From: Echinococcus granulosus
Lineage: Eukaryota > Platyhelminthes > Cestoda > Cyclophyllidea > Taeniidae
Direction: 5' to 3'
DNA length: 64,000 bases
Assembly (NCBI RefSeq): GCF_000524195.1
Contig: NW_020170385.1
Span: forward strand, 449,504 to 513,503
The notes beneath the pieces were generated by a model. It was not told where the DNA came from and ran no database searches. It worked only from the letters and a program-made list of their open reading frames with translations. Position numbers and translations under genes: made by a program. How positions within the stretch are numbered: position 1 is the first letter of the stretch; every line of letters starts with the position of its first letter. Positions 14,060 through 27,900 of the stretch are shown one piece after another.

Positions 14060-17000
14060 TATGGCCTAAGGTGAATTATGCGCATAAGGTTAGTTGCACC
14101 GAGGCAGGAATAGCGTTTGATTATTCTTGAAATACAGCCTTTGCTTTACCTTATTTTATTTAACCAGGTGATTTATCCATTAGTATGTTAAAAAGTACAT
14201 GGGTGGAAGGGTTAAATCTGGTTTTAAATTACTCGATTATACCGCTTCAGTTTGTTCCTAATCGTTTATATTACTTATATTTCGCTGTAAGTTTACTTCG
14301 ACGCTATAACATTTAAAGGATATTCTAAAATCAAAATAAAATAGCGCACAAAGCAATTAACTTTCGACTACTTCGAACACATTTTCTTGAATTTAAGGAA
14401 AGCTTTTGAAACCAAGATTATGCCTACATAAGCTACCTTATCAGTTGTTAGTTTCACAAACCTCCAGTTATTTGCCCCAGTATGCTTGACAATACAAGCC
14501 ATTGGCCTAGCAACACCAAACTTTTATAAATTGGTCTTTCTAAAATTGCACCTTTAAAATTAAACAGTTTGCATGTAGGTTCATCGATTGAAAACTCACC
14601 TCCTGTCTTTTTCCCAGCTAAACTCAATTATAATTCGTAAACTAAAATTTAAACAGAATTTTAACAAGTTCGATTGTTAATACTTATTTTTTGACTTCCA
14701 TTTTACAAAATCTCGACTTATAAATTATCTCACTTGTTTTTTATTACAAAGCCAAAATTAAATACCAAAATTCTCAATTTAACTTCAAAACTTGTATGCT
14801 GTGCTGCATGGTTCTCCACAACAGTAAAAACTCCAAAAACTATATTAAAATATCCCTTATAAGTGGTACTAGCATCTGCTTTCACTAATTTTCCGTAGTT
14901 ATACAGATTTTCATTACTTTGCCCAGTCTACTTTATAGAGTCGCTTTATGATGCCATTTAAATTTAATTTTTTTGTCCCAACATTTATTATCAACCACGC
15001 CCAAGAGAAACATTCCTTGCACTACCGTTATAAGAGGATCCTTGTCGGCCGATCAATCAAAATAATGAATCATTGATCGCGTAGTTCTTACGCATCAAAT
15101 TCTCGTGGTAAGCAAGACAGTTTATTAATGATCTTTGTCAATATGCATATGCCCAGAGATGCATCTACTGTAAATTCGACAGTTTTGAAAATCAAACAGA
15201 TGACTCAATCCATTTTAATCTTAATTAAATGAAAAAAATTAAAGTTGAAATATCTTGGTGCAGGAGAGCAAGGTAGGATTATGGATTCCTTAATGTAGTG
15301 CTTAATTGATTGATGAGATGACCACACCTAGGCGGACTCAACGCAGAACCTTGTGGAAGTAGTGGCTAGGTTAGGTGATAGGTAATCAAAGTTATTATTT
15401 AGGATAATCTAAATGGTTAGCCCCAAAATAGTGGTTATGCTTACATTCACATACAAACATCAGCGAGTCATTGTAAATGGAGGTTCTCTCCAAAAGAAAT
15501 AATTTTATAAATATCTACCACCTATTTCTGTCGCAATGGAGTAAATTTTTTGCATAACGGTACAGTGTGTGAAGATTTTGTAATCCTTCAAAAAATCAGC
15601 TAAATTAGAAACTCAATAACACTGGTCAGTAGCCTCGTTGTTCTCAAATGTGCTGTATTTATAAAAAAATAGATTAAGCCTAACTTTTACTTTTAGAAGC
15701 CCTTTGTTTTAGTTCCGCCACTAAGGAATCTAACACATTCTGTAATTTATTTCATTCTTAGAGTACAGTGATTAGTGAGGGAATTAAAAATAAAAGACTA
15801 AAAAAGCCGTTTTGGACAAAGTTTGCGGTTTCGCAATTTCTTCAAACCTTAAAAGTAAACTTATTAAATAATTTGAAGTGAGAGCGGAGAGATACCCTAA
15901 TAAGTGTCACGTAAGAGCAAGATTTACCTGTTAAACGACTTTTTAAATGACTACCGACAGACTACTAATTAATGTGCAGTGTTCATTTACCGAATGATAG
16001 TGGGAAAAAAACAATCACTTTACCAAAAGGCCATATTACACGCGTGATATGTTGTGGGTAACGGTACATTTTGTGGAACTAACTAAAAAACAAAACTCAA
16101 GGTAGTAAGTTGAATTTTAAAATTTTATTTAACCCTTTTACCATTGCTGCTCAATTGTTCTAAAATTCTGAGCAAATTATCATAATCGAAAGTTTGGCAG
16201 AGGTGGAATTATTTTTAATGGCAGTCGTAAACACACAAACTACCAAATTACAAGTCAAAAGTTGTGACAAAGAAGCCAAAGTCTACAAGAATTGCAGACC
16301 AAAATCATGGTGAAATCTTAAATGTTTGTGTAATAGACTGGATATATAAACGCAACTGATGCTATGCAACTGAAGCGTGACAGTGTTGGCGTGTCAATCA
16401 TCCCATTACTTTAGCCTTTCACACGCCTAATCAATATTCGATTTCTGGCGATCCAATAATTATGAGGGGAATGTTCCAGGCAAAAGTAAATGCAAAAAAC
16501 CAGTTTCTAAGAAATCAAAAGCAGTAATGATTAATAATTTACAACAATCATAAGTTCGTAGCAGTGAAATGCCACCCTCAGTACTAGCGTTATTACATGA
16601 CGGTTCAATGTTATTAGTCATGCAGTATTAGCTGCACAATAACAACTAATTTAGCACCTTTCACTCATTTAATGTGGATTTTACGCCTTGCAAATGATTA
16701 ACGGAAACCAAATAGTGACGTATCGTACACACTGACTTCAATCATTAGGTAGTGCTTAAAATTTTAAAAGTCAATTAATAAAGAGGTGGAGTCCAATAAG
16801 GTTGAGAATAAACGAAATGCAATTAATTCAATCTTGGATTTTAAATTGACAAAATGACTAAACCGCAAATACCTATTCAAGTTATTTAAAACCTAGTAGG
16901 ACAATGGTTTTAGGCAGATTAGTTAATTTTGCCCCAGAAGCGGGTCGATTTCCACTCACCAAGACAACTGAGTGCTTGGTATGATTTTAGATGATACAGA

Positions 17001-18550
17001 GTAAGCAAAGCCTATTTAGTTACTTCATTCGTGGGCGTCCGTAGTTGTCATCCTTTATCAAACGCGTCTAGTATTTACTAATAATTTTATTAAAATGCTG
17101 CTACTTAGACCCTTGGTCGTGGTAATGGAAGGACTACAGGGACCGAAATATTTTATGCTTGTAATGAGTAAGTAAAAATATTGTAGGCACTAGCGCATTA
17201 CTGGTTCACTCTTTAATATGTAGAATTTATAAAAAGGTAAGGATAACTGCATCAAGAAATTGACAACAATCATTTGTCTTAATTAAGCTGCAATCTTGCT
17301 TTTGCAAAAATGGCACAAGGTATTTATTTTGAATGACATAATTCAATGTTATGAACAGAAAATAGAATTGATATATGACTAGCTGATTGTAACTTTTATT
17401 TAGCTTAAAAGATAAAAGCGATTTTGGATGACTTGCCAACTGGTACTAAAGGATTTTCGAAGCAAAATCCATGAACTAAGAACTGTAGTGATCTTCGTCT
17501 TTTCAAATGGGGCAAGCATAGGAAAGATGGCCTTCTCAATTTTTCGGTGTTTTCGTGTGGATCTGAAGCAGAACTGCACGCACATTCATACACACCAATG
17601 GGAGTAGTCATGCCTGCATACGTATGCTAGCCTGCTGCATGACAAGTTCTGTCAATCATGTAACTCAAGGCTGAGGTACTCAGCCCTTGCAAGAGCTGTT
17701 TCTTATCTCAGTTAGAGTTAACTTCTTAAGCGAATACGTTTTGATAGATGCATCCAGAAAAATCTCATTGAAATGCTATCAATGGGTTAAAATCCGCACC
17801 TGAATCCGTATTTGATTTTCAATCGCTAAGTAGGACATGCCCTTGATTTGCCTTTGGGCTGGCATCCCTTTCCGTAAATTCGGTTCATCGAAAAGTCCTA
17901 TCACCTATGCCTATCCAAGAAACTATAAAAATCATAAAGTGTAGGTAAATAAATTTTCCTAAATCAGGTTGTAAAATTATCAAACATTTAATAAAGGGTA
18001 TACTTTTACGAATGAAATTGGAATAACTGATTTAGGTGGGCTGTCATATTTTTACAATTTAAGTACAGGCTTTAATATATGACTATTAAAATTCGACAAT
18101 ACGATTTTGCAAGGCGTGAATAGTCATGATAACACAAAAGATCGGCGTACAATAATGTGGTTTAAGAAAGTGTTGGGGAACTGGTATTGATTTAGATGAA
18201 GCCTCGTGCTTCTGCACTGATGATGATGTTCTGCTTGAGGCCCCATTACTTATCAAATTAACAATAAATACTGTTCGTATTAGGAATGGCAGTGTTGAAA
18301 GTGGCTCCATTAACTTCATATTAGCTATTACTTTTGATTAGAAAAAAACGTGTAATAACGCTAATTTGTCCATAATTTATTATTATTATTTTCTAAACTC
18401 TCACTTTTTGGGACTTATGTATCTCTATAGCTATGCTCGCATGTTCCGTTATTCCTAAAGTGCCCACGTATTAAAAAGCGTTAGTTTTTTAGCAAGAGTC
18501 GTTGAGATGAAGCATGTGAATCATGTGGTCATCAGTAGAGTAGGGGGAAG
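14060..18550. other. Intergenic region between the two Hox genes, left part
   Basis: Strongly AT-rich DNA with many homopolymer tracts and no open frame long enough, or with a recognisable motif, to support a gene. It lies upstream of the posterior Hox gene and may hold its enhancers, but I can point to no specific element. Confidence 0.5.
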
Positions 18551-18559
18551 CAGAGTTAA

Positions 18560-19000
18560 GTGATCCGCTCCGCATTATGCAGACGTCGAGCAGAATAAGC
18601 TGGAGGGTGGCGATGGAGGAATGAGTCAACTAGACAGTGTCAACGCGGCGGTGGTTATGCGTATATTCGTCTCCACGTGAGTCACGCGCGTCTCCTTCAC
18701 TGTTAAGTCGGGGTTAATTTTTATGACTCTGGAGGATTCACCACCACCACCACCACGACCTCCACCTCCACCACCAGTACACATCTCGCCTGGCAAGTCG
18801 TTTAACCTCCCGTTGCGTTGCCCTGTCTCCCCCTCTCTCTCCCTCTCTCTACCTCTTCCTCCCCCTGCATTCCCTGTCCGCGCGCCACTCTACCCCTTTT
18901 TTCCTTCCATCTCCCCACCTCACGTACGCGCAACTGAGGTCACTGGTAGATTCGTCTTTCAAATGCAACTACCTTTCCGCTTCCTTCCATACGCAAACGA
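18560..19000. promoter_or_regulatory. GC-rich island with CACGTG/TGAGTCA sites and CCA and CT tracts
   Basis: This stands out from AT-rich surroundings. It holds TGAGTCA (AP-1-type) at 18622-18628 and a second at 18678-18684 overlapping a CACGTG E-box at 18674-18679. A CCA/CCT tract follows (about 18739-18778), then a CT-rich tract (about 18823-18865). An open plus-strand frame (18723-19106) begins with a poly-proline run, but this comes from the simple repeat and the rest has no recognisable domain. It is best read as a regulatory island or promoter of an unannotated transcript, about 5 kb upstream of the posterior Hox gene. Confidence 0.4.
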
Positions 19001-19109
19001 AGGTTTGTTTAGGTCTGTTTGTGCATGCTTGCATAAAGAGGGCACAGACGCGAAGGATCTTGTGGCAAATCAGCTCCGGACGCAATGTACTGATGCTGTT
19101 CAATGAGAA

Positions 19110-21909
19110 ACGTAGTACAAATTTCTTCGTTCATGTTAGTTTATCTTCAAGCAGCCTGATCCCTATTTCTTACTACAATTCATTTAAACCGATAATTTTA
19201 AAATTTAAGAAAGCATGTAAGTTATTTTTATGAAAAGTCTTGAACATGTGCAGCAGATTTGCCTTCATGGTAAAAGTGGACTCTAGATAAATGCAATTCG
19301 GAAATTTGCAGCAACATAGGAGACAGTTTCACACTGCATTCGAAAGATTTTAAAAGCCATAAAGTGCCTAAAAGTACAAAATATATTTTCCCAAACATCA
19401 AGGCTTCATTATTACTTTTACCATAATAGTATGGAGTGTATGATAGATGTATTTCGTGAAAATTAAGCAATTTAAGAGAAAACCATGATTCGCAACAAAG
19501 TTATAACAGAATACTTAGTAGTCCAATGTAAGACACTCTCATAAAAATAGTTTACTGGCAATCGATACTGAAATTTGAAATGACCTGCTTAAACTGGAGC
19601 CAGTATCCTTACTCATTCAAACGGGCCCAACGAGATATCTGCAGTACTTTAAAACACCTCAGCCCCAAAATTTTAGGTAGTTGTTTTTAAAAAGTCTTGA
19701 GAAAGTATTAAAAAAGCATTAATAGGATCACATTACATTCGCAAAGAAATGTGTTTTAAGGGTAGGTTCAAGATTACGATTCTCCTCGGTCGTTTATGGT
19801 ACTCTTGATCAAAATAGGTAGTCGCTCAATTCCATCATTTAGCCACTAATTAACTTGTACATCGTGTTCACCCGATCTAATGTGTAACTACTGAGCAAAA
19901 TGATCGAAGTGGATTGAGTGCTTTTACTTACTGCCACACCTTAGTTATAGCACAATACCGCGGAACTTAGTAATATGGGCTGGGTCCATACCAGTGAAAC
20001 AAAGCTGGACCTGAATATCATTCAGGGTAATGGTGTTTTACTCTGGTTTCATTCCCTGAATAAAACCGACATACAGACTATTCTGGTTAATGTGGATCTT
20101 CATTCGACATTCCAGAAATTTCGAAATATGAAGTCACTTTAAAACTTGAGGAGTGGTGCTATAAATGGCTCATGGTGCCAATTACGTACGCTTGCCAGCG
20201 GGAGAATGAAAAACAAACTTTTATTACTTAGAAATGACAGATCATGAAGGTGGTGTCTGAAATTCTTCCAATTTTCAAAGACACAATATAACGCTTTTTT
20301 TGCGGCAAAAATTGTCAACACTGTCTGTTAGTCATGTTATTATGCTCCTTTACCATCGCATCGCAATTCGACCACACAGACGCACTATGATTATCCGGTC
20401 TACAGGCATCCATTTTTGGGTTAAGAATTAGCTTAGCGGTAATTAACAGACTCATGCCAAACAGAACTATTTTTTGAATGGGGAGATTGAAATGAACAAA
20501 TAGCGTCTAATTCCTCATTTACTTGGGAGTAAGGCATTATTGGAGCACGAAGCTACTTAGAATGTTAGTGCATTTTTCGGTATAGCTATCTGCACCGTTT
20601 ATTGTAACATGCATCAACGTACAAAATGCCATTGCTTAAGCACTATAAAGCGGAGGTATATACCAGTCTCTCTTCTCAATAATCTTCATTAAACTCGCTA
20701 GTATTGCCCTCTTTTCTTGGACCCTCACATAATAAAATGTCCACTAAATCTATTGAAAACCAGGTTCAAGTCGATTTAAGCTGGAAAGGCCTTTCTTCAA
20801 TTTGCTATACTATTTAGATAGGGCACAGTAGCGGGACGCACTGCTCATATCCTGGAAATCCTTTATTCTTAGTAATGAATAATTACTTGACTTGAGAAAG
20901 TAAAACAGCTCAAAGCTAACGTATCAAGAACCTTTGGTCATGTTGAATTCTTGTAAAATGCAAGATTCTTTGCCACAAAAGTGACCCGCTGGAAGATTTG
21001 CACTTTAGAATTGGAGAGCGTCACTGTCTCATCCTTCGCACTTCTCAGATTTTTATCCAAGTGATGGATATCAACCTTTCTTACCACTACATTTGGACAA
21101 TCACATAGAGAATGGAGGGTTCGGGGCTAAAAAGGGGAATACAGAGGAAGCTATGGATAGTTTCTTTTGCTCCAAAGGCGAAAGTTTTAGTAAAGTGAAA
21201 TTATGATAAGGTCACGATTTATTGGGAAAGGCGATTATTTGAAAAAAATACAGTACTTATAGCTGCTTTTTGAGGTCATTTAATTTTAGTATGAATTACC
21301 ATACGAGCATGGTTGGCTTCCTTATACAGGTAGAAATCTAGCGTTTAATATAAATTGGGTTCACATTTTAGAGGTAGTTAAGGATTATTCACGAATTTGT
21401 GCAAATATTTGGCTTAGAGTTGTAAATACTTATTATAATAAAATTAGACTTATACTTGATAAAATCATTTCTATAACGTAGAAAACTAGTGTACTCTACA
21501 TTCACGTGTTCTAGTGTCATTAACAGTTTGGCTTATTGTTTATTGGTTTATTGTTGTACTGACCCAAGATCCCAAAATGCGTATGAATTCTAGGAAATAA
21601 CTTTCGTCTTGTAAATCAGATGAGCAGTAGGCACTATTTAGACTTGATGTTTAGGGTAAAATTCTGTGATTAAACTGCAAAATAAATCCTTACCATTCAT
21701 ATCTAAATTTCTTCACTGAGCAAGTTTGCAATAACATTAACTACACTTAAGCTGAGGAACAATACAACCAAGGCATGCCATAAATATGCTACTAAAAGGT
21801 ATAAGTAGGGTTACTTTGTTGACAACGTTTCATTAAAAAATAAGTATGGGCTTTACATCAGCCGAATTAAGAAGAAATCGTTGGATCGCATTCTATACTC
21901 TCATTGCCA
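19110..21909. other. Intergenic / 3' flank of the Lox4-like gene
   Basis: AT-rich with no supported gene. Two TTTATT hexamers at 21539-21544 and 21547-21552 read AATAAA on the minus strand, about 360 nt after the Lox4-like stop codon. They are plausible poly(A) signals for that gene. Confidence 0.45.
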
Positions 21910-24900
21910 TCAGCTAGCACGATCAACTTTAGAGAAGTCCTCATTTGACGTTGTAGAGGTGGGATGGAGGCTAATAGGATGGGACAGAGGGTGGTGGGGC
22001 AAAAAGTGGGGGAAGGACAAGGACCCAGATTCGATAACTTGTGGGATATTAGGAGGAGGCGGAGGAAGAGAGGGAGACGGAGGAGGAGGTAGAGGATGGG
22101 AGAAAGGAACTTTGAGATTCCTGTGGCTTTCGCTCATTATTCGACGATTCATTTCATCGTTGAGGTCTTTGATCTGCTGCCTCTCCTTTTTCAACTTCAT
22201 TCGACGATTTTGAAACCAGATTTTTATTTGACGTTCAGTTAGGCATAGGCTGTGGGCTATTTCTATTCGCCGACGTCGTGTAAGATAGTGACTGTACTGA
22301 AACTCCTTTTCCAGCTCCAGTGTTTGGAAACGGCTATACGTCTGTCTTCCTCTCCGCCTTTGGACGGAGTTTGGGCCTGGAATCAAAGAAATTGCTAAAA
22401 TTGTGATGGACCTAATAACATTGGTCACCAAATGCGGAAAATTTTCAACAAAGCAACTGGCATCTACCAAAAACGGTAAAGTTGCAGAACATTGATAAAC
22501 TTTTATTTCATTTCTGTCAGATTTTGTCGCCCTTGTAGTAACCCCACTGACGACTACAAAACCTCACTTCCGCATGCGCGTCGATGTCTGCTACCCAAGG
22601 CGAGACTGAAATTGAGAGACTCAGGCTCCTCCGATGTAAGACAAGACTCGCACACGGAGACGTACACATGCCCACGCACCAGACAGATTCCATCTCAGCA
22701 AAATAAACAATCAGATCATCTCCTTTAGAAGAAATATCTTGTTGCTAGGCCAATCACATTTGATTCGATGTGCTTCCGAAAAAATTGGATTAAAGATAAG
22801 AAACATATCAGGGAAATGTCAGGTACTGATAATGGTCCTAAGTAAACTCACAACTTTGGGTTTGTATAGACTTAGAAAACAAGATATCATTGTCACTTTT
22901 ATCCAATGACGCAAAATTATTAAAACTACCTTGATTGGGACATGTTCTTATTTGTTTTAGCAAAAGTCAAAACAAATTTATTATTTATCTAAAGGGCGCA
23001 GTGAAAGTAAAGTTAAGCTTTCGAAGGTAACAATGCAGCAATATAATACCAAAACAAATCCGTTGGATGGGACTTTCTGTCAATCTTTTTCAGCATCATG
23101 CCAATATTTCAATGAAAATCGAAAAACCATTCTTTTTATAGCATTCGATTTCGCCTATCTTCCTAATTGTTTTCTTGAAGTAGAATCATTGTGACACTTT
23201 GCTTTAAATAAAGAAGACGTAATCCTATTAAAATGACTTTTCGATAAATGTTTTTACTTTTTAGACGGAGGTAGTGAGTGTACAAGTGGGTGGCAGTTCG
23301 CAGATTTAATTAGTCCACTTCATTATTTAGATAGCATACTTCTGTATGGTGATTCACTGAGCTGAAATAAAGGTCAGGCAGTTTTTCACCTCGCTATTCC
23401 CCAGATCACCAAAATTATGGTGAAAAGAGCCGATAATATGACAGACGTCCTGAGAAAAGCACTGTTGTTAAGTGAGGCGTCACCATTCGTATTCCCTTGT
23501 GTCACAGTAGTGAACCCAGTAGACATGCATACAGTCATTATCATCTTTGTGTTTGCAGCGGTCATCCACTAGAAAAGCCACTGCAACACCAGGACAGACT
23601 GTGATGTAGGCACGCATATGCCCTGCCATACACACACGCGCGCGTGCTTCAGCTTCCACTTCCCGACGTGGAACCGAATTGGGACGGTGGCGGCAACTTC
23701 AAAAGCGGGATCTGGCAGCCTTGTTGGTCCCCCTTTTGTTCATACACTATCACCAACATCCACCTTTCTATTTGTCCACCAACTCAGGTGTAGCAACCAA
23801 CCATTGTGCTCTTGTAGGTAGATAAGTAACCGCTATCCTTCGCTGGAGTTCATTTGATTAAAAGTTAACTGCCTCTGTGCAATTAAATGTTTTTATATAG
23901 ACTGTTTCGGAAATGTTGGTTCTATGAAGGTGCACTTGTGGTTTAAGGCGAAAAGAAGCATTGACATTTAACAGCAAAAACAGCAAATGCACCTAATGCA
24001 TCACTAGCAACTTTTGCTGTACCGAATAAAAATCTCACGCACTGTAATTCCACAAAATTACAAAGTTCTGTTTAAATAACATTCATTCATGTAATCTGAA
24101 TAGCAAAAACGCTACAGTTACCCACTCAGAGGTCAGTCGGTGGGGTGGAGGCGCATATTATTAAGTTACTAACCTCATGGGGCTAATGGTTAATATTCGC
24201 ATTTCTAAGTTTGAAATTCTTAAATCCGTCCAAATCTGTATCTCCGTTTCTTTGAATGAAGAAAGTCTTTTGATTTGGCATTGCCTAACATTTATAAGAT
24301 ATTCGAAATAATGCGAAATTTGCAGTTCACCCGTTTGACAATATTCTACTATCGGCCTCATTACTCCTAGTAATTTCTTGTAGCTAATCAAAATGTATTT
24401 TCAACTTAAAGTACTACATTAGTTCATCCATTAGGCCTTCTGAGTGCAATTACCAACTGAACCACTAACAGAGTGTGGCATAAAATTTGTAAGCTTTGAA
24501 TCAATCCTTGACTTTAAGGCATCGGTAATTTTATGTTTATGCAAAATAATTGGCTACATATTTTCTTAGCACCTATTAAATACCTTAGAATGGGTGATAA
24601 ATGTAATAAAATTGCTTTTAGCGGATAGGGGGTTTTCACGTTTTACTCAATCTGTTTTCATCAAGTAGTCTGAATAAAAGTAACGCATATCAATTATTCG
24701 ACGATGATCATTTGTAAGAGCTCCCTGTTTCTCACAGAGTGCTACACAACACACGCACACAGGGATGGGTGGTTGGGTGGGTGCGTATAGGTGGATGGGT
24801 CTCCATTGCTCCTCCCTCGAAGACCAGCATGGTACAACGTACACAAACACACACACATACATGCATACGAGTCTCAGTTGTAACGTAATGTGGGTAATAG

Positions 24901-27900
24901 TCACGAAGAGTATCCACTGAACCCACAAAAATGTGACTCATCGGCGTATATTGCATTGGAGGAGAGACCAGAAAAAGGGGGATGGAGAGATAGTCTTGGG
25001 AGTGGACCTTGTGTTTAAAACAGTCAGAATATCGATACATATCAGGTAGCGTGGGCTAGGTATGGGATCACTATCAGATGAAAATAAACTTACAAAATAC
25101 ATATAACACACATACATAAGTAAATCTACTTCATTCAAGTTAAGGAGGCGACCGACGTGTAGTGAGTCCCATTCAACACTTGATGCAGAGTCGGTGCAGG
25201 CGATTAAGTCTCATTAAAATAGATCAACCAAAGTAAAAATACGTAAAAAAAAAACTGTGAAAAGCCGTACGGAAATGTATGTAACTAGAAGTGTTCGGTT
25301 TGCACTTTGTCTCCAAAACTCACATTGAGGGGGCCCAGTGACAATGACTGATTTTTAAAAGCCTAATTAATGAAACTTTAATATTTAATGTGAAACAGAT
25401 AATGGTAGCGTAAATAAAAGAACGCATTTTCAAGTTATGATGAATGATGGTTTTATCCTACTGAAATAGTTAAAGCAGTTCGACTTTTTTTTATTGAGAA
25501 CCGATTCACCAATTTTTGCAGAAAAGTGTACACTATCACACAGGGGATTTTGAAGTGCTCTATGGTTTGGTCACGGCTGCAACCGTCGTGATAAGTTATG
25601 CAAACCGCAAATGGTGATTGTCTCTCGTATAGAGCATTTGCATAGTCGTAAGGAAAAAGGCGTTTTTTCAGATGATTACCAGTAAATCAACATTAACAGA
25701 CCGGTGAGGAAAAGAAGGGAAATGGATTATTTGCTACACCACCGTTTCATGGCTTTGAAGTAGCCTCGCTTACAAAATCAACTATCGAGTGCGAAAATAT
25801 GCACGCATCGCATGCAGACGCATCCGCACGAGTGACGGGTTGTGACCTTTCACGATCTTACAGTACTCAGTGATGTTGCCTAGCGTCATCTTTGATGAGG
25901 ATTTTGGTAATATTATTCTCCCGATTACTCCGTCTCCATCTGGATGACCACGTACCTCCTGGAAAGAGATTCACTATTACCTCCAAACGCCAGAGATTTG
26001 CAACATAATACTGCCCCTATCTCTTTAAACGCCACATAGAAAAGGCTATTTCATGGGGCAAAATGATTTTTTTGGTGGTGTAAACAAAAAGAAACACCAC
26101 CGAAAACCGATATATTGGGAAGATAATACAATAAAATTATGCTCTGAAAAAATAGTGTGGAGTACCTGTAAGTCTAGATGAATGAAACGCTTTTCTAATC
26201 TCATTGAAGATTAATTATTTTACTTAGTGACAAGTGGACTTGATATGCATGAATTAATTATTTTACCATTTAAGTGGCTGAGCCTCAGTGATACGTTACA
26301 ACTTAAAATACCTATTACTTTGATTCTAGGCTCCACTTTACAGTTATAGGTGCAATAATAAAATTATTCAAGCAATTTTACAGAATCGGACGGTGAAGAA
26401 TAATGTTTCATGTGTGGGTACAGGTCTGCATTACCTGGCATTAATCCAAGAGTGCTGCACACTGACTGGTGCAATCTCAATCTTCCTCAGACAAGCTGAG
26501 CTTCTTTTAAGTAATTATAACGCTTGCCCCACCAAATGCTAGACGAAGTTTTAACTACACCATGATACGAAGGTTCCTTTAAATCATCCAGCCTGCACTT
26601 GTTTGCGTAAAATTTCTATGAACTTGGAATGTTTACGGTGCTGAATATGATCGCAAGTTCACACATCGCACTGTACAAATCTGTACACTGTACAATTTAA
26701 GTTACTTATTCGACTGCTTAAAATTTCTTTAGGGGACCAGAATATCATGCAAGAGGGAAGTAATACGTACGCTAAGCATTTGATATTCCCAGATTACACA
26801 CAGACAATAAAAAAATGCAAATTTTTAATGACTATAAACGTTAGTACTGTTGGAATAGTGATTTCACAACTGCAAATAGATGCCGCCTGCAATTGCGCTT
26901 GTCTACGCACATACACACAAGACTCCAGCAGAAAAGGTTAAAGCGGCGCTTTGATCAGTAGCACAGTTGGGGTGTGGCAGCTGTGCGGACCCTAGCGGTG
27001 ACCTATGACGCAGCGACTTTTCCCTGGCGAAAAATGCGGAAACATCCGTCCTTTCCATCTTTATCCTCCTCCCCCACATGGTGGGGTATGGCATAGCGTG
27101 GCACATCACGGTGCACCCTTCTGCTCCGTTATCGGGGTTTGGGAATAGGGAATGGTGGTGCAGTGGTGGGTGAATCCATCACCAAAATACAACGACTGTG
27201 TCGGCTCGTGGTGTGCGCAAGCGTGCCAGTGTGTGGTACCCACGCACAAAGATGCCTCCCATCGCCTTTGATGTGCCCGTCCATCCAGTGCGATTATCGA
27301 TCAGGTGATGTGTGTGTCTGTGTGTCGATCATGAAACCCACGCCTGTTCTCGCCAATTTTCGATTCGCAATCTTAGTGAACGAGTTTCATTGGTCGAACA
27401 ACTGTTACGCATGAGCTAGATTTCAAAAGAGATTGATCAATAGCTCGCATCATGCACTGATCAAAGTCACAATCAAGCAATTTCGGTATTTTGCTGGGAT
27501 TCCATTGTATTGAAATATCCCTCCGAAAGCTTTTGAGTTGCTCTTTAGTTACCTGATAGGGTAATTTAATTTCCGACCACATTGAAGACTCTGTCAAAAC
27601 TACCTTAAAACTTGGTTTTGGTAACCTGGCTGTCTTTATCATAGTTAACAACAGTTATGTTAAAGCCAAATCGTTGTTTTGTTAACAGATGGAAACCGTG
27701 ATTCAAATAGACGTTTCTACTTGAATTCTCGAGATTGTTACACCTAGTGACTCGCCTTCGCAACAAGATGGATTCTCTTTTGTTTTCAACATGACCTAAT
27801 TCTCGACTGCGACGTTTCGCAAAGCCGGGAATCAACTGTGCACGTAGAGGAGGGTGGGGTAAAGATGGTGCCGAGGTGTGTGCACATGTTTATATGTGTG

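Noticed and set aside
18723..19106. 127-codon plus-strand frame starting with a poly-proline run
   Set aside because: The proline run comes from a CCA/CCT simple repeat and the Ser-Leu run from a CT tract. The rest has no domain, and no splice partners were found.
24647..25138. Three overlapping minus-strand frames of 66-102 codons
   Set aside because: They derive from CA/TG microsatellite composition (CVCVCV-type runs) inside the Lox4-like intron.
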